Shown here: positions 10,428 to 20,291 of the stretch, piece by piece
Position numbering within the stretch: the first letter of the stretch is position 1
Layout of the letters: every line of letters begins with the position of its first letter
Origin: Enterococcus wangshanyuanii
GTDB taxonomy: Bacteria; Bacillota; Bacilli; Lactobacillales; Enterococcaceae
NCBI RefSeq assembly: GCF_002197645.1
Contig: NZ_CP021874.1
Location: forward strand, 992,001 to 1,056,000
Direction of reading: 5' to 3'
DNA length: 64,000 nt
The notes under the pieces: generated by a model
The model's input: only the letters and a program-made list of their open reading frames with translations
Told to the model about the DNA's origin: nothing
Databases searched by the model: none
Made by a program: the position numbers and the translations under genes

Positions 10428-10561
10428 ACTTTCAACTCCTCTATCAATGTTGACTATTCTCAATCATACTACTTTTCAGTAACATACTGGTCAATTATAT
10501 CAAAACTTTTTCAAATTAGATAAATCAAATTTTTTTATTCACATTTTTCTCAGTAAAGCCC

Positions 10562-10589
10562 TTGCAAAACTGATGGATTGTGCTACTAT
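10562..10589 (+). promoter_or_regulatory. Probable promoter of the MATE gene
   Basis: TTGCAA, 16 bp, TACTAT on the plus strand, about 105 bp before the MATE start. The long leader shows no clear riboswitch. Confidence 0.45.
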
Positions 10590-10695
10590 GAATAGGAAAT
10601 TTTTAGCATACCTGATCTTAACGAAGAGGCGTTTTATTTTTAATTCAACATAGCATTTATTGATTTGATTTTTTACAGATGAAAGGATGTTTTCA

Positions 10696-12051
10696 TTGAA
10701 AGAATTAACACATGGCAACCCAGCAAAACTGATTTTCTTTTTTACGATCCCACTATTGATCGGTAATATCTTCCAACAGTTCTATAATATGGCTGATATG
10801 ATCATTGTAGGGCAAACCCTTGGAAAAGATGCTTTAGCAGCAGTTGGCTCCACCGGCAGCATTACTTTTTTGATCATCGGTTTTGCTCAAGGATTAACTG
10901 CTGGTCTGTCTATTTTAACTTCTCAGCGTTTCGGTGGTCAAGATTATCGTGGGGTGAAAAAAAGTTTTGCGACCGGCATCATGATCAGTGGGATCGTGAC
11001 GATTATTTTGACAGTATTGAGCTTGATTTTTGTTCATCCGATGCTTGTCTTGATGCAAACGCCAAAAGAAATCATCGATGATGCACAGATTTTTATTTCA
11101 ATTATTTTTGCTGGAATTTTTGCTGCAATGGCTTTTAATCTGTTGTCTAATGTGATCCGTGCACTTGGCGATAGTCGGACACCGCTTCTATTCTTGATCA
11201 TTGCCAGTATTATAAATGTTGTTTTAGATTTGATTTTGATCATTAATTTTCATATGGGGGTAGCTGGTGCCGGGATCGCTACTGTTACCGCTCAAATTGT
11301 TTCCAGTCTACTTTGTGTCATTTATATTCGACGGAAAATTCCAAACCTGCAATTACGAAAAAAGGATTTTACTTTTGACAAAAAAGATTTCCGTGCTCAT
11401 TTAAATATTGCCTTGCCTATGGCTTTCCAGTCTTCAATCATTGCAATCGGCGCCATTATTTTACAAGCTGCTTTGAATAGTTTAGGGACAGATGTTGTGG
11501 CTGCACAGGCAGCTTCCGGTAAAATCGAGCAATTTGCGACACAACCGATGATGTCTTTCGGCATTGCAATGGCTACGTTTACTGCTCAAAATTATGGTGC
11601 CAAGAAATACAAACGCATTCTACAAGGCGTTACTCAGTGCTTAATCATGAGTATTAGTTTTAGTTTGCTAGCTGGTGGGATCGTGATTCTTTTCGGTCAA
11701 AATCTCGTAACACTTTTTGTTAGTGCAAAAGAAACGGCGGTTCTTGATTTATCTCAGATCTACTTTAATGTCAATGGGAGTATGTACTGGCTTTTGGCGA
11801 TTCTTTTCATTCTGCGCTATACGCTTCAAGGACTTGGGCAAAGTATCGTGCCTACGATTGCTGGAATCATGGAGCTGATCATGCGTTCATTTGCTGCGAT
11901 CATTTTGACAGCTTCTTTAGGCTTTGTTGGAGCAGCCCTCGCCTCCCCGCTTGCTTGGGCAGGTTCGGTGATTGTTTTACTAGCTTCTTATTTTAAAGCA
12001 ATCAAACGTTTAAAAAAACTAGAACAAGCACAGCAGTTGGAATCGCAATAA
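10696..12051 (+). CDS. MATE family efflux transporter
   Basis: A 451-residue multidrug and toxin extrusion pump with twelve hydrophobic segments in two related halves (YNMADMIIVGQTLG in the first). MATE proteins export cationic drugs or metabolites by sodium or proton antiport. The substrate is unknown. An ATG at 10687 touches the AAAGG directly. The TTG at 10696 lies 8 nt after it and gives the family-typical N-terminus (M)KELTHGNP, so TTG is chosen. The gene is monocistronic with a strong terminator. Confidence 0.93.
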   Translation: MKELTHGNPAKLIFFFTIPLLIGNIFQQFYNMADMIIVGQTLGKDALAAVGSTGSITFLIIGFAQGLTAGLSILTSQRFGGQDYRGVKKSFATGIMISGIVTIILTVLSLIFVHPMLVLMQTPKEIIDDAQIFISIIFAGIFAAMAFNLLSNVIRALGDSRTPLLFLIIASIINVVLDLILIINFHMGVAGAGIATVTAQIVSSLLCVIYIRRKIPNLQLRKKDFTFDKKDFRAHLNIALPMAFQSSIIAIGAIILQAALNSLGTDVVAAQAASGKIEQFATQPMMSFGIAMATFTAQNYGAKKYKRILQGVTQCLIMSISFSLLAGGIVILFGQNLVTLFVSAKETAVLDLSQIYFNVNGSMYWLLAILFILRYTLQGLGQSIVPTIAGIMELIMRSFAAIILTASLGFVGAALASPLAWAGSVIVLLASYFKAIKRLKKLEQAQQLESQ

Positions 12052-12056
12052 AAAAA

Positions 12057-12088
12057 ACAACCGATTCTCTTATTTGAGAATCGGTTGT
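12057..12088. terminator. Bidirectional terminator (MATE gene / HD gene)
   Basis: A 13-bp perfect stem with A-run and T-run on either side lies between two convergent genes and can serve both. Confidence 0.9.
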
Positions 12089-12094
12089 TTTTTA

Positions 12095-12601
12095 TTATTG
12101 TACAGGTTGCTTTTTACCGAAGTATTGGCGCCATTTTGACTTCACTGCATTGGTCATTGGTTCTGATGCTTCTTTGACAGCACAATATTTGTCGACCATC
12201 GTAACAATGTAGCTTTCTTTGTATTTAGGCGGGGCAATCGTTGCTCCCCACATATGCTTGATGATAATGTCGCGTTCTAAATCTGAAAGCTCTGTCAGCT
12301 TCTCTGCATTTTTCACAGCGATCCTAGGATGCATGTAGGCATGTGAGCCTTCATCAAACTTTGTCGTCCGCCAATCGTAATAAAACAGATCATGCAATAA
12401 ACCAGCACGAGCGGTTGCTCTTGCATCTCCGTTCCATTTCTTCGCTAATAGGTAGCTGTTGTAAGAAACGCTGATCGAGTGATCCAAACGAGTTGAATGA
12501 ACATGCTGTGTGTAATTACTTAAACGCTGAACTTCTTCTTTTTCCAATAAATCTTCTACATAAGACATATATTCTTGATCTTCGCGCCATTTTTCAGTCA
12601 T
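12095..12601 (-). CDS. HD domain-containing phosphohydrolase
   Basis: The HD metal-site residues are seen as STRLDHSISVSY (first His), GLLHDLFYYDW (HD pair) and the later IIIKHMWG. Such proteins cleave phosphomonoesters or diesters of nucleotides. The substrate here is unknown. The frame is open to 12706, but no ribosome site precedes that ATG, while AAAGGTGG lies about 11 nt before the ATG at 12601 (MTEKWREDQEYM), which is preferred. The upstream 35 codons could still be coding. Confidence 0.82.
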   Translation of the reverse strand: MTEKWREDQEYMSYVEDLLEKEEVQRLSNYTQHVHSTRLDHSISVSYNSYLLAKKWNGDARATARAGLLHDLFYYDWRTTKFDEGSHAYMHPRIAVKNAEKLTELSDLERDIIIKHMWGATIAPPKYKESYIVTMVDKYCAVKEASEPMTNAVKSKWRQYFGKKQPVQ

Positions 12602-12816
12602 TAATTCGGGTTCCACCTTTTTGAAAAGCTGATCTTTCCCTCTGATTTGAAGAGGTACAAATCGAGCTAAATGATTTGAAAGACTTGACTTTGATTTGCC
12701 AATCATTGTGTCTTTTTAACTTGATGAAAGTATAGCACCTTGATTTTGGAAATACTAGGATTTTAGAAATCCGTAACTAAACTTTAATAATTGCTTTAGA
12801 TTTGTAACGGTTAACA

Positions 12817-13782
12817 CTACAAAGCTTTTTCATTTTGGTGTCTAGAGAACTCTGCCTTGATTTGAATAAAGGAATGAAAAACTTGCAGCAATTGAAAAAT
12901 CTGCGCTCGATTCTCAAATTCTTCCCTCGTTTTTGGTAGCTCTTTTTTACGATAAACGTCATAAACTTGCGTGATTCGATCAAGAATCGCTTGTCCATCA
13001 TTTGTTTCTGCAAATGTTTCTGCTGTATACTCCAATAACTGCTGAATACTTTCAACTTGTTCCGGTTCCACAGTTATTTTCTCTAAGATCCGCAGCATAT
13101 CTTTTAAACTATTACTCTGCATTCTACGCATCGTAAAATAGTTTAAATAGTAATCATCAGATGATAATAAGTGATTTTCGGCATGTGTCTTCGCCCAAGT
13201 TTCACCTGTACGAATAAAAGCTTTAAGATCATCGCATTTTTCAAAAAGATTTCGTTCTTTGCCATGTTGATTCAAATAGGCCGCCATATTATTCAATATC
13301 TTACGAAACATGACTTCAATGACTTCCTGATCTTCTTTCAAACGTTTCTCAGCATCAGGCATGTAGGCATTCATCAATAAAGCAAAACCTACACCGATCG
13401 TCATCAATAAAAATTCATTTCCGATGAATGCCCAGGATAAATTTTTCTCAACTAAGTACTGAGTGACTAGCACTGAACTTACGACGATCCCATCGGAAAG
13501 CTTGAAATAGACTGCAGAAGGGATAAATAAGAGTAAAAAAATACCAAATGCAACAGGATTAAAGCCAAAAAGAGTAAAACAGATATAAGCAATCCCAGTA
13601 GCTAACGCTAATGACAACAGGCGATACAAACCTGTCAATATTGAGGTCTTTTTTGTGTTAGTCACACTTAAGACAGAAATAATTCCTGCAGATGCGGGGT
13701 AAAGCAATCCTAAGCTGCCTGCAACAACCATCGCTAGCGTGGCACTTACAGCAGTTTTGATCGTTCTTAAGCCAATTTTCAT
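12817..13782 (-). CDS. Aromatic acid exporter family protein (DUF939, YqjA-like)
   Basis: A 321-residue protein with about four to six N-terminal membrane segments (residues 1-140) and a soluble helical C-terminal half, the layout of the DUF939 'aromatic acid exporter' group. It begins MKIGLRTIKTAVSATLA. Export of aromatic acids is inferred from distant AaeB-type proteins and is unproven. AAGGAGAGG stands before the ATG. It is divergent from a shorter relative at 13900. Confidence 0.8.
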   Translation of the reverse strand: MKIGLRTIKTAVSATLAMVVAGSLGLLYPASAGIISVLSVTNTKKTSILTGLYRLLSLALATGIAYICFTLFGFNPVAFGIFLLLFIPSAVYFKLSDGIVVSSVLVTQYLVEKNLSWAFIGNEFLLMTIGVGFALLMNAYMPDAEKRLKEDQEVIEVMFRKILNNMAAYLNQHGKERNLFEKCDDLKAFIRTGETWAKTHAENHLLSSDDYYLNYFTMRRMQSNSLKDMLRILEKITVEPEQVESIQQLLEYTAETFAETNDGQAILDRITQVYDVYRKKELPKTREEFENRAQIFQLLQVFHSFIQIKAEFSRHQNEKAL

Positions 13783-13899
13783 TTGACCTCTCCTTATAAT
13801 TTTAGTTAATCTTTTATTTTAATACTAGTAATTTTACCTCTATTTCGGTTATGATGAAATAGTAAAGTCATTAAATGTTGATGATAGGAGTGGAAGCTC

Positions 13900-14499
13900 A
13901 TGGAGGTTGGTCGTTTTCGCTTAGGTATGCGAACACTAAAAACTGCCCTCGCAGTAATGTTATGTATTATTTTATTTAAAGTATTTGATCGAGGCGCACC
14001 GATGATTGCTGCTTTAGCCGCTGTTTTTTCATTGCGGCAAGACCTGACCACCAGTGTGACTTTCGGTAAGTCCAGAATCCTCGGCAACACACTCGGCGGT
14101 GGATTAGCGATCGTTTACTTTTTAGTAAAAGATCTGTTCGCTAATGATTTTTTAGTCGAATTGCTGTTGCTTCCTATACTAGTTATTATCGTGATCGTAG
14201 TTTCTGATGGTATCAACAATAACTCAGGTATTATTTCTGCCATTGCAACGCTTTTGCTGATTTCCCTTAGTATTCCTCAAGGCGAATCTTTTTATTTCGC
14301 TTTAGACCGAGTCATCGATACATTTATCGGTACATTCATCGGCATTGGTTTGAACTTTTTTTTCAAACCGAAACCAATTGAAGAAACACACGAGATCGAA
14401 GAAGATCTTGCTGAACTAGCAAAAAAAGAGGCTGAACTAAAGGAACTTAGAGAAAAGGTTCAAGCGCGAGTGGAAGCTGAAAAACAAAATAAAAAATAA
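13900..14499 (+). CDS. Aromatic acid exporter family protein, short form
   Basis: A 199-residue protein related in its N-terminus to the divergent neighbour (GMRTLKTALAVM versus GLRTIKTAVSAT). It has about four membrane helices, then a charged coiled-coil tail (residues 155-199, rich in E and K) in place of the long soluble domain. It may act as a FUSC/DUF939-type membrane component. The substrate is unknown. GGAG precedes the ATG and a terminator follows. Confidence 0.78.
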   Translation: MEVGRFRLGMRTLKTALAVMLCIILFKVFDRGAPMIAALAAVFSLRQDLTTSVTFGKSRILGNTLGGGLAIVYFLVKDLFANDFLVELLLLPILVIIVIVVSDGINNNSGIISAIATLLLISLSIPQGESFYFALDRVIDTFIGTFIGIGLNFFFKPKPIEETHEIEEDLAELAKKEAELKELREKVQARVEAEKQNKK

Positions 14500-14503
14500 A
14501 GTA

Positions 14504-14536
14504 AAACTGCCAAGTTCTATACGAAACTTGACAGTT
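14504..14536 (+). terminator. Terminator after the short exporter gene
   Basis: An AAACTGcCAAGTT stem with its complement, followed by TTTTTT, between convergent genes. Confidence 0.8.
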
Positions 14537-14545
14537 TTTTCATGT

Positions 14546-16024
14546 CTAATTTTCTTCAGTTGAAGAATCTTCACTATAAAAGTTTACATTGCTGTGCGTG
14601 CCCTTTTTAGAAAAGTTTTCAATCAATTCTTTGACATCCAACCCTGTTGTTTCTTTCAATGTTTCTTGCGTTCCCGCTAATAAATTCGTTGCATAGTTTG
14701 TAATACGGTTGGCTCCGGCATTTTCACCGCCGCCACCAGTATCAACAACAGAGATTTTATCGATGTTGCTAAGAGGTTGTGCCGCTTCTTTCATTAATTG
14801 AGGCAGCATTTCCATCACCATGCTCAATACAGCAGCTTCGCCATATTCTTTAAAGGCATCCGCAATTTTTTGTTTTGCTTCCGCTTCGGCAGCCCCACGA
14901 GCCAAAATAGATTCTGCTTCGGCTTGCCCTGCAAGACGTGTTTGATTTGCTTCTGCCTCGGCTAACGCTTCTACACGGAAACGCTCTGCTTCGGCTTCAG
15001 CTACTTCACGCGCTTTTTGAGCTAAGGCTTCCTGCTCTTTTGCATAACGATCCGCATCTGCTTTTTTCTTCACTTCTGAGTCGTATTGTTTCTCACGACG
15101 AATGATTTCTTTTTCTTCCAGCTCGATTTGTTTTTGACGCTCGATGACTTTGATCTCCATCTCTTGCGCCACAACTTCTTGTTGTGCTTTCGCTGTTTCT
15201 AAGTTATAAGCCTGATCGGCTTTTGCTTTAGCGATATCTTGGGCTTCTTTATAGGTTGCCAGTTTTAATTCTTTTTCTTTTGATGCTTCGGCAATTTCTG
15301 TTTGTCGTTGCAGCTCAGCCTGTTGAGAATCTTTTTCAGCTTCGGCTTTCTTGATTCTTGTTTCTTTCAATGCTTCGGCTTCAGCAATATCTGCATCACG
15401 TTTTACCTGAGCGATCCTTGGTTTCCCTAATGAATCAAGGTAACCGTTTTTATCACGAACCTCTTTGATCGTGAATGAAACAATGATCAGACCCATTTTC
15501 GCTAAATCCACACTTGCCACTTCTTGAACGCTTTGGCTAAATTTATCACGGTTCTGGTAGATTTCTTCTACAGTCATTGAACCTAGGATCGAACGCAGAT
15601 GTCCTTCTAGAACTTCACGTGCTTCATTTTCAAGTTCTTCTCTTGTTTTACCTAAAAATTGTTCTGCAGCTGTGGCGATTTCTTCTACAGATGAACCAAT
15701 TTTGATGATCGATGTACCGTCACACATTACCGGTACGCCTTGTTCTGTGTAGACTTCTGGTGTTGATACATCTAATTTACTTGATAGTAAGCTGATTCGG
15801 TTCGAACGTTGGAAAACAGGTAGCACAAATGCTCCGCCGCCGCGAACGATCTTGATTTTATTTCCTCGCTCATCTTTATGAACATTTTTACTTCCTAAAT
15901 AACTCCCACTGACGATCAGTGCTTCATCTGGTTTGGCTGTTTGATATTTTGATACAAATACAATCAGCATCATCAATAAGATAAAAACAACCAAAACGAT
16001 TGGTCCCAATAATCCTAACTCCAT
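14546..16024 (-). CDS. Flotillin-family membrane scaffold protein (FloT/YuaG-like)
   Basis: A 492-residue SPFH protein with one N-terminal membrane segment (about 6-26), an SPFH/band 7 domain (about 30-200) and a long coiled-coil region rich in Ala and Glu (about 205-400, with AEAEA-type repeats), then a tail after DTGGGG. Flotillins organise membrane microdomains and affect fluidity, secretion and signalling. It lies directly after the NfeD-like gene (20 bp gap), the same pairing as yuaF-yuaG in Bacillus. AAGGAG precedes the ATG. Confidence 0.93.
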   Translation of the reverse strand: MELGLLGPIVLVVFILLMMLIVFVSKYQTAKPDEALIVSGSYLGSKNVHKDERGNKIKIVRGGGAFVLPVFQRSNRISLLSSKLDVSTPEVYTEQGVPVMCDGTSIIKIGSSVEEIATAAEQFLGKTREELENEAREVLEGHLRSILGSMTVEEIYQNRDKFSQSVQEVASVDLAKMGLIIVSFTIKEVRDKNGYLDSLGKPRIAQVKRDADIAEAEALKETRIKKAEAEKDSQQAELQRQTEIAEASKEKELKLATYKEAQDIAKAKADQAYNLETAKAQQEVVAQEMEIKVIERQKQIELEEKEIIRREKQYDSEVKKKADADRYAKEQEALAQKAREVAEAEAERFRVEALAEAEANQTRLAGQAEAESILARGAAEAEAKQKIADAFKEYGEAAVLSMVMEMLPQLMKEAAQPLSNIDKISVVDTGGGGENAGANRITNYATNLLAGTQETLKETTGLDVKELIENFSKKGTHSNVNFYSEDSSTEEN

Positions 16025-16044
16025 TTTCCTCTACTCCTTCTTTT

Positions 16045-16569
16045 TTAAACTTTCAGACTGCCCTTATAAGGGACAACATAGCAAACACGTTCCTTGACTT
16101 CAATGATCAAAACTTGTTCGCCGCGATCGATCGGTGTTTCTTGCGGTGCATACAACGCTGCTGGACGATTGATCGAACCGGTCACACTTTTCAGCTGGAT
16201 CTCACCCATCCCACTGACAGGAATCGGTGTGATAACGGTTGCTTGAGTGCCTTCCATATCTTTTTCAGAGATCGAAATCGTTGATTCAGCATTTTTCATT
16301 GGTACTAAAACATAGAAATTAAGGAAAAACACTAGAATCGTTGCAAGCGAACCACTAACGATAAACAGAAAAACATGTCCCCAGTCAAGTAGCTGTTCAC
16401 CTAAATAGCCGAACAATGAAGTAAATGCCAGCCACGGAATGATCAGCATAGGGTCAATGGGACCGTCAAAATCAAATACATCCCCAAAAATCACTAATAA
16501 AACAGCAATTCCAGCACATGCAATCAACACATATAGATAAATTGTTTCAATCGGAATTCCTTGAACCAT
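16045..16569 (-). CDS. NfeD-like membrane protein (YuaF-like)
   Basis: A 174-residue protein with three hydrophobic segments (about 10-30, 45-60, 70-95) and a C-terminal beta-rich OB-fold domain (GTQATVITPIPVSGMGEIQL to ERVCYVVPYKG). NfeD-type proteins partner flotillins. The start is the ATG with AAAGGAG upstream. An in-frame extension to 16638 has no family support. It lies upstream of and co-directional with the flotillin gene, probably one operon. Confidence 0.88.
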   Translation of the reverse strand: MVQGIPIETIYLYVLIACAGIAVLLVIFGDVFDFDGPIDPMLIIPWLAFTSLFGYLGEQLLDWGHVFLFIVSGSLATILVFFLNFYVLVPMKNAESTISISEKDMEGTQATVITPIPVSGMGEIQLKSVTGSINRPAALYAPQETPIDRGEQVLIIEVKERVCYVVPYKGSLKV

Positions 16570-16740
16570 GTTCTCACTCCTTTCCGCAAATAGGTCCTTC
16601 AGCTGCTTTTTTAAAGATGCCGCAGTCGATATTCCCACATATGCTCCTTTTCCGACGATAACTATATTTTACCAATACTTGATTAGAAATAACAGTAAAT
16701 CTTTAAAAATCATACGAAGGATGTAGAGAAGCTAAACTAC

Positions 16741-16786
16741 AAAAAATCTCCGCAACAAAACTAGAAAACAGTATTGTTACGGAGAT
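16741..16786 (-). terminator. Terminator of the ABC permease operon
   Basis: An ATCTCCG-containing stem of about 11 bp followed by TTTTTT on the minus strand, 70 bp downstream of the permease stop. Confidence 0.85.
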
Positions 16787-16856
16787 CTACTATTAATAAA
16801 CGGTGGCTAAAAGTTGCTTAGATTCGAGCGATGTTTAGTTCATCTTCTCTTTTGGT

Positions 16857-19800
16857 TTATTCATTTGATTTCAATGCTTCGATCATATTCACTTTTTTTA
16901 GTTTTCTGTGCATGAAAATCATAACCAACAAAGTGAAGAACATGGTGATCAAAGCTGAATAAAGGTAACTGATCCAATGAATAGTTGGTGAAAACATCAG
17001 CATATCTACTTCAACCGTTGTCAAAACATAGCTATGAACGATTTTCCCGAAGAAACAGCCGATCACGATACCGATCAATGTCAAAATGATATTTTCACGA
17101 TAAACATACATCGTTACTTCATTGTCATAAAAACCTAACACCTTGATCGTCGATAATTCTCTGATTCGTTCTGAAATATTGATATTCGTCAAATTGTACA
17201 AAACGATAAATGCCAGTATCCCGGAAACAGTGATCAAAACCCAAACAACGATATTCAAGCTGTGGATCGTATCATCTAACGCATCACTAGAAACAGAAAG
17301 GAAAGAAACATTCAACACTTTTTTATTTTCCATCAGTGCTTTACCGACAGAAGCTTCTGTTTTTTCATTTAGTTTTTTATCAAAAAGTAGAAACTCTGTG
17401 TTATATTCAGGCGTTTTCTTGAAAATCTTCTCATAATATTCTGGTGTGATATAGGCAAAGTGTCCTGTATAATTTTCCGCAATCGCAGCAATCTTCAACT
17501 GAAATTCTTGGTTGTCATTATTTTTCAGAACGAGTGTATCGCCAACTTTATAGTTGAAAAGATTTGCAAGTTTCTCATTGATGATCACACCCGCATCCGT
17601 TAGCTGATATTTTTCACTGGTTTGGCGTTTGTTGAATAAAATGAACTGATCAATGGTTGCCGGATTTTTGGGTACATAAACTGAGACATCTTGTTTCGCA
17701 TTGGTTTTCTTTGTCGTTTTTAGTGTTTCTACATGTAATGGCATTGTGTCTTTCAAATTCTTTGTCTTTTCAATTGAGCGTTGATATTCCTTTGATTCGT
17801 TTTCTGTTGCGTCTTCCTTGAAGGTCACGACTGCCTGATAATGCCAAATCTTATTAAACTGGACATTGACAATATCTGAAATTGAATCTTTCAATCCAAA
17901 TCCTGTGATGATCAAAGCCATACAGCCAGCGATTCCCAACACAGTCATCAGCATCCTTTGTTTATAACGGAACAAATTACGGGCAGTCACTTTTTGAATA
18001 AAGCTTAAACGATTCCAAATTGGTTTTAAACGCTCCAGAAAAATTCTTTGACCTGCTTTTGGTGCTTTTGGACGGAGTAATGTCGCTGATGTACTGAATA
18101 AATCAATACGCAACACAACCATCGCAGCTCCCGCTGTACATAAAACAGCTACTAATACGCCGATCAAGCTGTAGCTGAAATACCACGGCGTGATAAAATC
18201 TGGAATATTATACAGTTGACCATACGCATCAAAAATGATCGTCGGGAATAAATAGTACCCTACAACCAAGCCTAAGATAGCACCACATAAACTAGCTATC
18301 GATGCATAAATCAAGAATTTGAAGGCTATTTCACCATTTCTATAACCTAATGCTTTCATGCTCCCGATTTCCATTCGTTTTTCTTCAACCATTCGTGTCA
18401 TAGTCGTCAAACTAACTAAGGCTGCAATCAAGAAAAAGAAGATCGGAAAAACGGTCGACAAGGAGGAAATTCGGTCAGCATTGTCTTTATATTCAGAGTA
18501 ACCAGGATTATCCGCTCTTGTAAAATAATAGTAATCTGCAGCTTTTAGTTCATTCAGTTCTTTTTGCTTTTCTGCCAGTTCTTTTTTGGCATCTGCTAAT
18601 TTAGGTAAGGTTTCATTTTTCTTCTTCTCTAATTCAGCGGCACCTTCTTCATACGCCTTTTGTCCGTCATCAAGTTTATTCTGGGCTTCATCAAGCTGAG
18701 CCTGACCTTCGATTTTAGCTTGCTCAAGTTGTGCACGCCCAGCTGCTAATTGTTCTTTTCCAGCGGAAAGCTCTGCTTGTGCCTGAGCCAATTGAGCTTC
18801 TCCTGCAGCTATCTGCTGTTGCCCGTCAGCGTATTGAGCAATTCCCTGATTGATTGTAGTAATTGTTTGATCCAGGGTTTGCAAGCCTTGTGATACTTGT
18901 CCTTGTTGCGTAGACAACTCAGCTGAAGCGCTATTGATCGCGCCCATTACACCTGCAATATTTTCTCTAACAGGTTGAGCAATCAATTGATTGACTGCAG
19001 TTGAAATTCCGGCTGGTGACCCTAATGCGGCAACCGCTCCTTGTAATTGCGGCGCTGCTTCAGCAATGCTTTCAGCCAACGCTTCGTCGGGTACTCTATC
19101 TAAAAGAGCAACAGAAGAACCTAGACTTTGATACCCATTTGCTAATTGATTCAGTGATTCGCTAGTTGCAGCAAGCTCATTACGCTGCTGTTGTAAACTT
19201 GGCAAAGTATTTTGTCCTTCTATGACCTTGGCTTGTGCTTGCGCTAATTCATTTTTCTTAGTCTCTAATAAGCTGCTTTGATTCGCAAGTTCATTTTCAC
19301 CATTTGTGATCGTTGCTTGATTTGCTGCTAACTCATTTTCTGCAGCTGAGATTTTCTGCAAATAAGTTTCTCTAGCTACTGCCAAATCATTTTTACCCAC
19401 TTCAAGATCCTGTTTACTTGCCTGTAATTGCTCTTCTGCATTTTCTAAGGCTTTTTCCCCATCAGTAATTTCTTTTTGCGCTTTCTCAAGGGATTTTTTT
19501 GATTCCGCACGAATTTCTTGCGCTCGTTGCTCCGGTCTGTCTTTCATGACTTTCTCTAAAGCTTCGACTAATTGATCCCTTTGCTCTTCATATTCAGTTG
19601 AGTAGCTGTCTTTATCGGCTAACCCTTTAAAGGAAACGAGTAGTTCCGTATACGTCGGCAGATCCATATCCTCTTTTGGTATTACAGCAAAGAAATCTAA
19701 AGAACCTTTACCAACTGTTGTATTTCCTCTTGAGGTATTTTCAATATATTCCGGCGACCGAACAAAGCCAACGACTTTAAATTGATTTTTCTTCAAGGCT

Positions 19801-20282
19801 TTGTCTTGATTATCTTCTTTTGAAAGGGTCAGTGTATCTCCTATTTTATAGCGGCCATGTAAACTCGCCAGCTCATCTAAAACGACCTCACCGCTTTTCT
19901 TCGGCATCCGTCCAGTCACTACAGCATATTCTGAAAGTTCTTGTTTGTTATTCAAATCATAGCTGATAAATTTAACCGCACTATTTTTCTCGGTGACAAC
20001 GATATCTTTTGTATATCTGGGCAAAACAGCTGTAATGTTTTTATCCTTTTGAATTTGCTTGATATCTTGATCGACCAAGCCTAAAGTCGAGACGATGCGG
20101 GCATCCGGCAATTTTTGTTTTTGGTAATAATTAGAGGCGGTTCTAGTCATGTCCGGCCCCGTAGCCTTTAGCCCGACAAAAACCATTACACCTAAAAAGA
20201 TGATACCCATGATCGAGATAAAGCGGGTTTTTGACTGTTTGATTTCTCGAAAACTTGTTTTAAGTAGTGCTGTTTTTTTCAC
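16857..20282 (-). CDS. Large FtsX-type ABC permease with extracytoplasmic coiled coil
   Basis: A permease of about 1141 residues. One membrane helix lies near the N-terminus (RFISIMGIIFLGVMVF), followed by a MacB-like periplasmic part, then a long coiled-coil insert (about residues 255-590, with repeated AQAELSAGKEQL-type units). Next are FtsX helices (SLTTMTRMVEEKRMEIGSM), a second extracellular domain and a second FtsX block (about 1010-1130). These permeases use the neighbouring ATPase for mechanotransmission or lipid/peptide efflux. The substrate is unknown. Two GTG starts are possible. The one at 20282 has AGGTGG 5 nt upstream. Confidence 0.9.
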   Translation of the reverse strand: MKKTALLKTSFREIKQSKTRFISIMGIIFLGVMVFVGLKATGPDMTRTASNYYQKQKLPDARIVSTLGLVDQDIKQIQKDKNITAVLPRYTKDIVVTEKNSAVKFISYDLNNKQELSEYAVVTGRMPKKSGEVVLDELASLHGRYKIGDTLTLSKEDNQDKALKKNQFKVVGFVRSPEYIENTSRGNTTVGKGSLDFFAVIPKEDMDLPTYTELLVSFKGLADKDSYSTEYEEQRDQLVEALEKVMKDRPEQRAQEIRAESKKSLEKAQKEITDGEKALENAEEQLQASKQDLEVGKNDLAVARETYLQKISAAENELAANQATITNGENELANQSSLLETKKNELAQAQAKVIEGQNTLPSLQQQRNELAATSESLNQLANGYQSLGSSVALLDRVPDEALAESIAEAAPQLQGAVAALGSPAGISTAVNQLIAQPVRENIAGVMGAINSASAELSTQQGQVSQGLQTLDQTITTINQGIAQYADGQQQIAAGEAQLAQAQAELSAGKEQLAAGRAQLEQAKIEGQAQLDEAQNKLDDGQKAYEEGAAELEKKKNETLPKLADAKKELAEKQKELNELKAADYYYFTRADNPGYSEYKDNADRISSLSTVFPIFFFLIAALVSLTTMTRMVEEKRMEIGSMKALGYRNGEIAFKFLIYASIASLCGAILGLVVGYYLFPTIIFDAYGQLYNIPDFITPWYFSYSLIGVLVAVLCTAGAAMVVLRIDLFSTSATLLRPKAPKAGQRIFLERLKPIWNRLSFIQKVTARNLFRYKQRMLMTVLGIAGCMALIITGFGLKDSISDIVNVQFNKIWHYQAVVTFKEDATENESKEYQRSIEKTKNLKDTMPLHVETLKTTKKTNAKQDVSVYVPKNPATIDQFILFNKRQTSEKYQLTDAGVIINEKLANLFNYKVGDTLVLKNNDNQEFQLKIAAIAENYTGHFAYITPEYYEKIFKKTPEYNTEFLLFDKKLNEKTEASVGKALMENKKVLNVSFLSVSSDALDDTIHSLNIVVWVLITVSGILAFIVLYNLTNINISERIRELSTIKVLGFYDNEVTMYVYRENIILTLIGIVIGCFFGKIVHSYVLTTVEVDMLMFSPTIHWISYLYSALITMFFTLLVMIFMHRKLKKVNMIEALKSNE

Positions 20283-20291
20283 TACATCCAC

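Noticed and set aside
10428..10695. Fluoride riboswitch upstream of the CLC gene
   Set aside because: I looked for the conserved GGNGAUGG and CUGAUGG elements on the minus strand and did not find them together.
12777..13055. 92-residue minus-strand frame
   Set aside because: It overlaps the exporter-family gene in another frame, with atypical composition and no ribosome site.
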